Assembly (NCBI GenBank): GCA_009746045.1
Contig: RPFO01000167.1
Span: 62,001-126,000, forward strand
DNA: 64,000 bases
Source: Mesostigma viride
Taxonomy: Eukaryota; Streptophyta; Mesostigmatophyceae; Mesostigmatales; Mesostigmataceae
Direction of reading: 5' to 3'
A program made the translations under genes and the position numbers. The notes beneath the pieces are model-generated. The model made no database searches and was not told the origin of the DNA. It saw only the letters and a program-made list of their open reading frames with translations. Shown here piece after piece: positions 45,001 through 54,805 of the stretch; within the stretch, counting starts at the first letter, position 1, and every line of letters begins with the position of its first letter.

Positions 45001-47693
45001 CCACCCACCCTCACAGCCATGCTGCACATCGAGTACCCCATGCTGTTCGAGGTGACCAACGCAGGGGCCAACCGGCGCACCCACTGCGGCGTTCTCGAGT
45101 TTGTGGCCGATGAGGGACTTGTGTACATGCCCTACTGGGTGAGTGGTGTGGTCACTGTAGCGGTCACTCTAGTCTGGTGTGGTCATCGTAACAGTTGAGT
45201 TTGTGGCAGAAAGGGCTTGTGTACATGCCCTACTGGGTGAGTGGTGTGGTCACTGTAGCGGTCACTCTAGTCTGGTGTGGTTATCGTCACAGTTGAGTTT
45301 GTGGCAGAAAGGGCTTGTGTACATGCCTTACTGGGTGCCTTATTGGTTGTCATTTGTGGTGGCCACTCAAATGGCCGCTGACTGGTGAGGGACATGTCCA
45401 CATGCCCTGCTGGCTGCGCGAATTTCGTTGCTTTATTGGTCACTATGGTGTTCACTATGATAGTCACCGGAATGGCCAGTGTCTGATTAGCGGCTGGTCT
45501 AGATGCCCCACTGCGCGAGTGTTTCTCTTCATTTCTCTTCTCATCAACGGTGCGATGCGTTGTAGCACTCACCATGGGCGGGGAGGCACCCCTGCTTATT
45601 AGAGCTTATCACCCCTGCTTATTAGAGCTTATCACCCCCGCTTATCAGAGCTTATCACCATCGCTTATTAGAGCTTATCACCCCTGCTTATTAGAGCTTA
45701 TCACCCCCGCTTATCAGAGCTTATCACCCCCGCTTATTAGAGCTTATCACCCCTGCTTATCAGAGCTTATCACCCCCGCTTATTAGAGCTTCTCACCCCC
45801 GCTTATCAGAGCTTATCATCCCTGCTTATTAGAGCTTATCACCCCCGCTTATTAGAGCTTATCACCCCTGCTTATCAGAGCTTATCACCCCCGCTTATTA
45901 GAGCTTATCACCCCTGCTTATCAGAGCTTATCACCCCGCTTATTAGAGCTTATCACCCCGCTTATCAGAGCTTATCACCCCCGCTTATTAGAGCTTATCA
46001 CCCCCGCTTATCAGAGCTTATCACCCCCGCTTATTAGAGCTTATCACCCCCGCTTATTAGAGCTTATCACCCCTGCTTATCAGAGCTTATCACCATCGCT
46101 TATCAGAGCTTATCACCCCCGCTTATCAGAGCTTATCATCCCTGCTTATCAGAGCTTATCACCCCCGCTTATTAGAGCTTATCACCCCCGCTTATCAGAG
46201 CTTATCACCCCCGCTTATCAGAGCTTATCACCCCTGCTTATTAGAGCTTATCACCCCCGCTTACTAGAGTTTTATCACCCCTGGTTATTAGAGCTTATCA
46301 CCCCCGCTTATCAGAGCTTATCACCCCCGCTTATTAGAGCTTATCACCCCCGCTTATTAGAGCTTATCACCCCCGCTTACTAGAGTTTATCACCCCCGCT
46401 TATTAGAGCTTATCACCCCCGCTTATCAGAGCTTATCACCCCCGCTTATTAGAGCTTATCACCCCCGCTTGTCAGAGCTTATCACCCCCGCTTATTAGAG
46501 CTTCTCACCCCTGCTTGTCAGAGCTTATCACCCCTGCTTATTAGAGCTTATCACCCCCGCTTATTAGAGCTTCTCACCCCCGCTTATTAGAGCTTATCAC
46601 CCCTGCTTATCAGAGCTTATCACCCCCGCTTATTAGAGCTTATCACCCCTGCTTATCAGAGCTTATCACCATCGCTTATCAGAGCTTATCACCCCCGCTT
46701 ATCAGAGCTTATCATCCCTGCTTATCAGAGCTTATCACCCCCGCTTATTAGAGCTTATCACCCCCGCTTATCAGAGCTTATCACCCCCGCTTATCAGAGC
46801 TTATCACCCCTGCTTATTAGAGCTTATCACCCCCGCTTACTAGAGTTTATCACCCCTGGTTATTAGAGCTTATCACCCCCGCTTATCAGAGCTTATCACC
46901 CCCGCTTATCAGAGCTTCTCACCCCCGCTTATCAGAGCTTATCACCCCCGCTTATCAGAGCTTATCACCCCCGCTTATTAGAGCTTATCACCCCTGCTTA
47001 TTAGAGCTTATCACCCCTGCTTGTCAGAGCTTATCACCCCCGCTTATTAGAGCTTATCACCCCTGCTTATTAGAGCTTATCACCCCCGCTTGTCAGAGCT
47101 TATCACCCCCGCTTATAAGAGATTATCACCCCTGCTTATAAGAGCTTATCACCCCCGCTTATTAGAGCTTCTCACCCCTGCTTGTCAGAGCTTATCACCC
47201 CTGCTTATTAGAGCTTATCACCCCCGCTTGTCAGAGCTTATCACCCCTGCTTATTAGAGCTTATCACCCCCGCTTATAAGAGCTTATCACCCCCGCTTAT
47301 TAGAGCTTATCACCCCCGCTTATCAGAGCTTATCACCCCCGCTTATCAGAGCTTATCACCCCCGCTTATTAGAGCTTATCACCCCTGCTTATTAGAGCTT
47401 ATCACCCCCGCTTATAAGAGATTATCACCCCCGCTTGTTAGAGCTTATCCTAGTTGCTGCAGGCTCACCTCTGCTGTTTGGCTCTCACAGGCACTTCTGT
47501 TTCGATAAGCACCCTTGTCTGCATGTGGACCCTTGTCATAGTAATCTCTCTCATGTTACTTAGTACTTTCTCACATTACTAAGCTCCTCTAATCATACTT
47601 TGGCTGTTCTCTCCTATTGAGCTGTTTTGTCCTCATGAGCCTTCTCCACAATCATTTTTTCTGATGGTTTTAATCGCTCACCCCCCCACCCCC

Positions 47694-47788
<95 letters not shown>

Positions 47789-48969
47789 CCCCCCCCCCCC
47801 TCCCTCCCTCTCTCTCCCTCTCTCCCTCTCTCTCCCTCGCTCCCTCGCTCCTGCTCCCTCGCTCCTCGCTCCTCTCGCTCCCGTCGCTCCCTCGTCCCTC
47901 GCTCCCTCGCTCCTCGCTCCCTCGTCCCTCCTCCCTCCTCCGTCGCTCCCTGCTCCTCGCTCCCTCCTCCCTCGCCTCCTTTCGCTCCCTCGCTCCTCGC
48001 TCCCTCGCTTCCGTCGCTCCTCGCTCCCTCGCTCCTCGCTCCATCGCTCCTTCGCTCCCTCGCTCCCGTTCGCATCCTCGCTCCCCTCGCTCCTCGTCCC
48101 TCGCTTCCCCGTCGCTCCTCGCTCCGGCTCGCTCCTCGCTCCTCGCTCCCTCGCTCCCTCGCTCCCCTCGCTCCTCGCTCCCTCGCTCCCGTCGCTCCCT
48201 CCTCCTCCTCTCCCTCGCTCCCTCCCTCCCTCCCTGCTCGCTCCCTTCCCTCCCTCCTCCCTCCTCCCTCCCTCCCTCCCTCCCTCCCTCCCTCCCTCCC
48301 TCCGGTCTCCTCTCCTCCCTCCCTCGCCTCCTCGCGCTCCCTCCGCCTCCCTCCCNNNNNNNNNNNNNNNNNNNNNNNNNNNNNNNNNNNNNNNNNNNNN
48401 NNNNNNNNNNNNNNNNNNNNNNNNNNNNNNNNNNNNNNNNNNNNNNNNNNNNNNNNNNNNNNNNNNNNNNNATTAGAGCTTATCACCCCCGCTTGTCAAA
48501 GCTTATCAACCCCCTGCTTATTAAGACTTATCACCCCCAGTCGGCTTATCACCCCCATTATAGAGCTTATCACCCCCGCTTATTAGAGCTTATCCAACCC
48601 CCGCTATCAAGCTTTATCACCCCCGCTTATCAAGCTTATCACCCCCGCTTATTAGAGCTTATCACCCCTGTTATTAGAGCTTATCACCCCCGCTTTAATA
48701 AGGATTATCACCCCCTTTTAGAGCTTATCCTAGTTGCTGCAGGCTCACCTCTGCTGTTTGGCTCTCACAGGCACTTCTGTTTCGATAAGCACCCTTGTCT
48801 GCATGTGGACCCTTGTCATAGTAATCTCTCTCATGTTACTTAGTACTTTCTCACATTACTAAGCTCCTCTATCATACTTTGCTGTTCTCTCCTATTGAGC
48901 TGTTTTGTCCTCATGAGCCTTCTCCACAATCATTTTTTCTGATGGTTTTAATCGCTCACCCCCCCCCCC

Positions 48970-49045
<76 letters not shown>

Positions 49046-52000
49046 CTCTCTCCTCTCTCTCCCCCCCCCCCCCTCCTCCTCTCTCTCCCTCTCTCCCCTC
49101 TCTCCCGCTCCCTCCGCTCCCTCGCTCCTCGCTCCCTCGCTCCCTCGCTCCCTCGCTCCCTCGCTCCCTCGCTCCCTCGCTCTCGCTCCCTCGCTCCCTC
49201 CCTCCTCCCTCCCTCGCCTCTCGCTCCTCCTCCCTCGCTCCCTCCCTCCCTCGCTCCCTCGCTCCCCTCGCTCCCTTCGCCTCCCCTCGCTCCCTCGCTC
49301 CCTCTCTCCCTCGCTCCCTCGCTCCCTCGCTCCTCGCTCCCTCGCTCCCTCGCTCCCTCGCTCCCTGCTCGTCGCTCCTCGCTCCTCGCTCCCTCGCTCC
49401 CGCTCGCTCCCTCGCTCCCTCCTCCCTCGCTCCTCGCTCCCTCCCCCCCTCGCTCCCTCGCTCCCTCCTCCCTCGTCCTCCCTCCTCCCTCGCTCCCTCC
49501 TCCCTCCCCTCGCTCGCTCCCTCCCCCTCCCTCCCTCCCTCCCTCCTCCTCCCTCCTCCTCCCTCCTCTCCCTCCCTCCCTCCCCTCCCTCCCTCCCTCC
49601 TCCCTCCTCCTCCCTCCCTCCTCCCTCCTCCCTCCCTCCCTCCCTCCTCCCTCCCTCCCTCCCTCCCTCCCTCCCTCCCCCTCCCTCCCTCCCTCCCTCC
49701 CTCCCTCCCCCCCCCCCCTCCCTCCCTCCCTCCCTCCCTCCCTCCCTCCCTCCCTCCTCCCTCCTCCCTCCCTCCCTCCCTCCTCCCTCCCTCCTCCCTC
49801 CCTCCTCCCCCTCCCCTCCCTCCCTCCTCCCTCCCTCCCTCCCTCCCTCCCTCCCTCCCTCCCTCCTCCTCCCTCCCTCCCTCCCTCCTCCCTCCTCCCT
49901 CGCTCCCTCGCTCCCTCGCTCCTCGCTCCCTCGCTCCCGCTCCCTCGCTCCCTCGCTCCCTCTCCTCGCTCCCTCCTCCCTCGCCTCCCTCCCGCTCCCT
50001 CCCTCCCTCCCTCCCTCCCTCCCTCCCTCCCTCCCTCCCTCCCTCCCTCCCTCCCTCCCTCCTCCCTCCCTCCCTCCCTCCCTCCCTCCCTCCCTCCCTC
50101 CTCCTCCCCTCCCTCCCTCCCTCCCTCCTCCTCCCTCCCTCCCTCCCTCCCTCCTCCCTCCCTCCCTCCCTCCCTCCCTCCCTCCCTCCCTCCCCCCCCT
50201 CCCTCCCTCCCTCCCTCCCTCCCCCCCTCCCTCCCTCCCTCCCTCCCTCCCTCCCTCCCTCCCTCCCTCCCTCCCTCCCTCGCTCCCTCGCTCCCTCGCT
50301 CCCTCGCTCCCTCGCTCCCTCGCTCCCTCGCTCCCTCGCTCCCTCGCTCCCCCCCTCCCTTACTCCCTCTCTCCCTCTCTCCCTCTCTCCCTCTCTCCCT
50401 CTCTCCCTCTCTCCCTCTCTCCCTCTCTCCCTCTCTCCCTCTCTCCCTCTCTCCCTCTCTCCCTCTCTCCCTCTCTCCCTCTCTCCCTCTCTCCCTCTCT
50501 CCCTCTCTCCCTCTCTCCCTCTCGTCTTGGTTTTGTTCTCCTATTTTCTCCTGCCGCTGTTCTTGCTCCTGTTGGCACCCAACCTTTTAGTAATGTTCCA
50601 CTATGGTTCCACGTAGCGTTCAATTATGACATCTCGTTATTACATACTTGATGGGTTTGACTGCGCATCGTGCCCCGCTTCCATCTCTCGTCGCCCTGAT
50701 GTTGTGAGGAAATGAATGAATGAATGAGTTCAGGCTCGTTCACCATGCCTTACTTCGCATCATCCGCCCCCCTGCTCCCCCCCCCCCACAGATGATGGAG
50801 AACTTGCTGCTTCAGGAAGGCGACATTGTGACGTTCAAGTCGGCCACGCTACCCAAGGGGACCTACGTCAAGCTGCAGCCGCACACAAAGGACTTCTTGG
50901 ACATATCAAATCCAAAAGCCGTGTATGTAACTACGTGTCAATTCGTTATTATAATTATTACTATAGTAGTATTATTATTTCTACTGTTATTATCATCAAA
51001 TTCAAAGGTTGTGTACGTAAATACGTGTGCGTGTTAGTTTGCCATTACACGACTTTTGTATTATTTATTATCACTACTGCTATTATTACTATCAAGGCCA
51101 TAGGCGGTGTACGTATGCAGCTGCAGGCAGCGGAGATCTCCCCATCGTCATCATGATTCCAACACCATGCTCGGCACATCACAGGAGCATTGTTCATTAT
51201 CACTGCTTCATCACTGCTTTATTCACTGCTGTGGGAGGCAAGATGAAGTGCCCGTGGCAATGCCGAAGACATGGTTACCCTGTCTGCTTGGTTATGGCTG
51301 TGAGATGTTCCTCAAAGTTGCGGTTGCCGCTTGCTGACGGGCACTGGCACTCACCCACTGTGTCCATGGTTGCCGCTATCACACATGTTTGCCTCCCCTT
51401 GGCCCCCCAGCCCTCCCCAATCTCGTGAATCTTGGCCTATTCGCAATCTATTTCATGCCCCAGGCTGGACTCAATGCTGCGCTCCTTTCGCTGCTGCCTC
51501 ACCCGCCCTACCCTATGCTTGGTTGCCTGTCCACGCCTGCAGCCTTGAGATGGCCCTACGATCATTTGGCTGCCTGACCAAGGGCGACTGCATCAAGATT
51601 AGCTACAACAACCGCAACTACATCATCGACATTGTGGACACCAAGCCTGCCGACGCGGTGTCGATTGTAGAGACAGACTGCGAGGTGGACTTTGCGCCGC
51701 CGCTGGACTTCGTGGAGCCCGCGCCGCCGCCGCCGCCATCGCTCGCGCCGCCAGGTACGGAACGACCTTCTTGGAATGCTCCCGCCACCAGGTAAGGGGG
51801 ACGGGCGCCGCGGGAGAGGTTAACTGCCCTGTACCCGATGCATGTATACACAAAGTGCGAGCAGTGCAGGGTCTTACCATTTGGCTTGGGCTATGCTAGA
51901 GCATGCCAGCCTCATACCTTTTTTTTCTGGTTGGCTTCCTACTTCAACAGGCTGGTTGTTATCTTTGCCACTCAACACACATATTTTGCTTGTTTGGTTC

Positions 52001-54006
52001 CCGCCTGTGCCTTGTCTCGTGTCCGGGTCGACCCTGTTACCCTCCCTTTGTTTATTTCTTCGCTCGTTGTCGCACGAGCAGTCCCTGTAGGCACAAAGAA
52101 GGACGACCCGCCGCCACCTGCCGAAGAAAAAGAAGACTCGTTTAAAGCGTTCACCGGGTCAGGGTTCCGACTTGACGGCAAACGGGTGGCGTCCGCGCCC
52201 ATGCCTGTCCCCGGTGCCTCGCGAGCCGAAGCCAAGCCCCCGAATTCCAGTTCGGTGACGGGGACTAGTGCTGGCAGCCGCCCGGGGTCGGCCAGCAGCA
52301 GTCGGCAGGGGTCGGCCACGGGGTTGAATTCCCGCCTGTCTCCAAGCCCTTCGTTTGGTCTCACGTTCTCCGCGGGCGATCCGCCCAAGGTGCCTACCCC
52401 TGGCAGCTCCGCCCCGGTATGTGGTCCGAATAAGGAAGGGATACCGCCCCGGTATGTGGTCCGCATAAGGAAGGGATACCGATGAGACCGGGACAAACAA
52501 AATGCGCGATACATCCGCAGGGATATGTTTGGCGTGTTTCAATGGTTTATGTATCTTTTTATGCGAGGTATTTTTTGGTTGTTTGGGATAGTGAATTGCT
52601 CCTCCCATGCCCCAGCAGCCCACCCTTGGTCACTGGGTGATGGCCCCCACTTGGTATGTGGCCCTTGGGGGTTTCAGTTGAAGTGAGACAGATCTCCCTG
52701 GGCGCATGGTGCTCCAGCGTCGTGTCAGGAGTGGAGTCGTCGTCTGAAAGGTGCCTGGGTGTGCTTGGTGACACGTTGCTTACCCCGCGATGGGTCCCCT
52801 GCATGCGCACGCAGCTATGATCGTGGAATCGTGCCCATGGCTGTTGGCCTTGTGTTGGGTACCTGCTGCGTGCCTTGTGTTGGGTACCTGCTGAGTGCCT
52901 TGTGTTGGGTACCTGCTGAGTGGCTGCGCTTGGTGTCCTCTCGCATGCGCGTACCCGTATGGGTGATGGGTGGAGTAGGGTTAAGGGTGTAGGGACTCTC
53001 TAACGAGGCACCTCTAACGAGGCATGATCGTGTGCTTTAATGAAAGTATTTAGCGAGGCACTGCTTGCATGGATGAGGCGTGGTGGGATCATGGAGTGGT
53101 GGCATGGAATGAGGCGGTTTGCCAGGTGCCCCGGACCCATTTTTAGTTTCTATGGTGATAGCCAACAGTTCATTGATATCAAGGGATTTTTTCACAACCA
53201 TCTGCAGCCTGCTAATCATGACATTCGTCATCTGTGTCGGTCCATCGTCCACTTATGCATGATCTCTATTGAGGGTTTTGTCTGTATGCATGCTTGCCTA
53301 AAGCTGTGTGTGGAAGAGTGAGGGGGGGGCGCAGCTCCCGGGCTGCCTGTGGGACAATCGTGGGCGACTGTGTTGAAACCCTGGACTGTTCTGGAACTGC
53401 ATGACCATCTTCTCACATCGCAATCGATGGGCTGTTCTTGGCATCATTTGCTATCTGTCAGCCATTGCTGAGTTCCGTTGCAGGCTATTGATGACAAGTT
53501 GAAATTGCGGTTTGCTTCTGAAGTAACCTGCAGAACTTTGTCCGCATTCATGGCGTAGAGCATATAGAAGTATGTACAATCACGTGGACTGTGTCGGCAT
53601 ATCTTACACGACAACACGTCTCTCCCTGTAAGTACATAAGTACTTGCGTGTCATGTGCATGGGCATGCCATGGAGTACTATGCTAATCTCATTAGAAGAA
53701 ATGATTACACGAAAGTTACAAATATTGTCTGCATCATGCCCCAACCATATAGTCACTAGAGGGGGATATAATCCTCATCTGAGCTGTCCTCTACTGCTAT
53801 GGCAGACGAGGCGGTAGTGTAGCGGCTATCCCTGACCTTGTGTGCACATTTGCTTGGTGGCTGTCCGGGGGTTGGCTGCGGGATGGGTGGGTTGTATCCT
53901 GTTTTCATCCTTGTTGTGTGCGATGCAGAAGTCCGACCCGCCCAAGGAGGAGAAACAAGAGCCCAAGTTTGTGGCATTCTCGGGAAAAAGTTACAGCCTA
54001 AAATAA
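30033..54006 (+). CDS. UFD1: UFD1, ubiquitin-recognition adaptor of Cdc48/p97, nine exons
   Basis: With NPL4, UFD1 recruits polyubiquitinated clients to the Cdc48/p97 ATPase for ERAD and chromatin extraction. Exons: 30033-30035 (ATG only), 30180-30260, 30512-30536, 44232-44264, 45017-45138, 50792-50922, 51543-51754, 52082-52416, 53929-54006. All junctions keep frame, giving about 339 residues (animal UFD1 is a little over 300). Landmarks: [32 protein letters not shown] (across two microexons), [84 protein letters not shown] (p97-binding type motif) and C-terminal [13 protein letters not shown] Ser/Gly/Pro-rich insert fills residues about 240-300. Identity is near certain; exon 1 is inferred from ATG directly followed by GTGAGC. 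Confidence 0.93.
30512..30536 (+). CDS. UFD1: UFD1 exon 3, 25-bp microexon
   Basis: Acceptor GGATTCAG, then codons for AHLERGNK plus one base, then donor GTGTGT. It joins to exon 4 (44232-44264, 33 bp: [11 protein letters not shown]) across 13.7 kb. The joined peptide [17 protein letters not shown] fits the conserved core (E-GGK-I-PPSALD-L) exactly, and the phases (0 in, 1 out) agree. Confidence 0.85.
31221..43620. repeat. 12.4-kb array of a 20-bp unit in UFD1 intron 3
   Basis: 620 consecutive 20-mers without any change of register. The main type is gtggctgtagtgtacaagtg; variants are gtggtattagtgtacaagtg, gtggttatagtgtacaagtg, gtggttatattgtacacgtg and gtggttatgttgtacacatg. Every unit has the palindrome tgtaca or a close variant, and units ending cacgtg have a G-box palindrome. 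Variants are arranged in repeating higher-order blocks. Minus-strand [11 protein letters not shown] ORFs are periodic artefacts ended by variant units. Placed inside UFD1 intron 3 (30537-44231). Confidence 0.97.
39070..39099 (+). mobile_element. about 30-bp LINE-tail-like fragment inside the 20-bp array
   Basis: Two 20-bp units (39061-39100) are replaced by a segment that contains taacggagttatgttacaat followed by tcaattcaa. This is the 3' end of the element at 59797-60793 (reverse-complement phrase ttgtaacataactccgtt next to an aattg repeat tail). The sequence keeps the 20-bp register exactly. Confidence 0.7.
43865..44150. repeat. C/T-rich tract before the UFD1 exon 4 acceptor
   Basis: Mostly runs of cccc and cctc on the UFD1 sense strand, ending about 80 bp before the exon 4 acceptor. 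Pro/Ser-rich ORFs through it have no family match. Confidence 0.85.
44232..44264 (+). CDS. UFD1: UFD1 exon 4, 33-bp microexon
   Basis: Starts after CCACCTCCAG and ends at GTGGGT. Encodes the family signature [10 protein letters not shown]. The split codon with exon 5 gives A, then [12 protein letters not shown]. Upstream lies about 300 bp of C/T-rich DNA (43865-44150). Confidence 0.88.
   Translation, partial: CCCRRQHSTG
44811..44875. repeat. short tandem repeats in UFD1 intron 4
   Basis: Imperfect copies of caacacggcaaccctg and caacactg. The remainder of intron 4 (44265-45016) shows no gene. Confidence 0.65.
45097..45340 (+). repeat. triplicated end of UFD1 exon 5 with its donor
   Basis: The exon end encoding [14 protein letters not shown] plus donor GTGAGT (starting 45097) is followed by two diverged copies starting 45197 and 45295, a period of about 100 bp. 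The first copy keeps an intact TGG/GTGAGT donor; the second has lost it. The copies have base changes and a one-base loss, so they do not keep the reading frame. Confidence 0.88.
45595..47450. repeat. 23-bp minisatellite in UFD1 intron 5
   Basis: About 80 copies of a unit built on gcttattagagcttatcacc plus ccc; the main alternation is tta/tca before gagc. It ends at 47450 and a degraded set of the same units resumes at 48472-48726, after the gap. Confidence 0.95.
47696..48355. repeat. (CT)n then CCCT/CGCT-rich tract, left of the gap
   Basis: About 45 CT dinucleotides followed by irregular ccct, cgct and cctc repeats. UFD1 sense strand is pyrimidine-rich. The Arg/Glu-rich and Pro/Ser-rich ORFs are artefacts. 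Confidence 0.95.
48356..48471. other. assembly gap (116 N)
   Basis: A run of n inside the UFD1 intron 5 repeat. True length is unknown. Confidence 1.
48974..50522. repeat. (CT)n, CCCT and CGCTCCCT repeats, UFD1 intron 5
   Basis: About 1.5 kb of almost pure pyrimidine on the UFD1 sense strand. Ends with regular 8-bp units: cgctccct (50280-50349) and ctctccct (50362-50522). The 590-codon plus-strand ORF through it is an artefact. Confidence 0.95.
50901..51115 (+). repeat. diverged copies of the UFD1 exon 6 end and donor
   Basis: The exon 6 end tatcaaatccaaaagccgt plus donor GTATGT (50903-50928) recurs at about 50994 (catcaaattcaaaggttgt then GTACGT) and again, weaker, at about 51090 (atcaaggccataggcggt then GTACGT). 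Spacing is 85-100 bp, similar to exon 5. Confidence 0.65.
52412..52481 (+). repeat. 35-bp tandem duplication over the UFD1 exon 8 donor
   Basis: Two copies differing by one base. Each holds the exon end ccccg and a GTATGT donor. The first donor (52417) gives phase 0 into exon 9; using the second (52452) would add 35 bases and shift the frame. Confidence 0.88.
52847..52925. repeat. 29-bp tandem repeat, UFD1 intron 8
   Basis: Nearly three copies of a unit containing ccttgtgttgggtacctgct. Confidence 0.85.
53618..53833 (-). mobile_element. LINE family D, 3' fragment in UFD1 intron 8
   Basis: Minus strand. The last codons read [23 protein letters not shown], close to the end of the copy at 61803-62345 ([15 protein letters not shown]-like). 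The 3' UTR shares tggagtactatgctaatctc, and the tail is a short gtaagta repeat. About 215 bp, strongly 5' truncated. Confidence 0.8.
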
Positions 54007-54300
54007 CTGCCAATGTGGCATAGACTCCTGGAGTCAGTAACTCAGCTTTCGTTTGGCCATAGTGATTGATACTGTGCTCTGTCGGTCACGGTAAGCGCGG
54101 TCTCACCTTGCCATGAAATGAGGCAATCATGGAAGGGAAGGGATTGGGCAATGCCCCTCCTCCCGCTCCACCCTGTTCATATGATGCAAGGCTTTCGTGC
54201 AGTGCTTCTTACTCGCACTTGTAAATAATAATGCTAATTATAGAAAGTAACAGTGCTTGCGTGAGTGCATGCGTCTGGGCCGATGAAGGGTGCATGTACT
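54007..54300 (+). other. UFD1 3' flank
   Basis: The stop codon TAA is at 54004-54006. A tgtaaataataa motif near 54220 is a candidate green-algal-type polyadenylation signal. No coding signal. Confidence 0.5.
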
Positions 54301-54552
54301 TTATCGAAGCCCAGACCCAAGCTTTCCTATGTACACAGCAATACATAAATAAGTATCTGCTCTTCCAAGACCTCTACCTAGTCATCAATCAATGACCATC
54401 CCCCCCTGGACCAGCCAAACAGTAGGCAATTAGTATCGATTGGTGAGATTACTATAAGTCTTCATGCATCGATCACTGCTCCGTGGCTCCCCAATGGGGC
54501 GTCGCTCTGCGATAATGGTTAGGGCACTATATAGTACATCGCCATAAGGTCG

Positions 54553-54660
54553 TCATTCTAACGATCCTGACCTACGGCGCCGAGACCTGGACACTGACAC
54601 AGGAGCTGGAGCAACGACTCGACGGCAACGTCACCAAGATCAAGGAGACAACCAGCGCAG
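54553..54660 (+). mobile_element. short LINE ORF2 fragment
   Basis: Plus strand, reads LTYGAETWTLTQELEQRLDG, the conserved block after the reverse transcriptase palm. Both ends are lost. Confidence 0.65.
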
Positions 54661-54805
54661 GCCAGAAATCGGGAGAATCCGGACCATGGTGGCTCGAGCC
54701 TGCCGTTATCTTGTCCGCGTACGTGTTCGAGTCGTTCAGGATAATGAATATGAATGGTGATGGAAATGTGTAGCCTTGTGCATTGAAATTATCGGGCTGG
54801 CTAAC

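Larger units (their letters stand above)
47451..48972. repeat. duplicated unique segment flanking the assembly gap
   Basis: About 245 bp (47451-47695) containing tagttgctgcaggctcacct is repeated at 48731-48972 with several single-base losses, followed in both copies by the same CT tract. The units just right of the gap are also unusually full of indels. This pattern suggests an unresolved collapsed or over-expanded repeat. Confidence 0.8.

Noticed and set aside
48356-48471. Protein frames running through the N gap
   Set aside because: The sequence is unknown there and the flanks are simple repeats.
48879-50651. 590-codon Pro/Ser/Leu-rich ORF
   Set aside because: CCCT/CT microsatellite in UFD1 intron 5.
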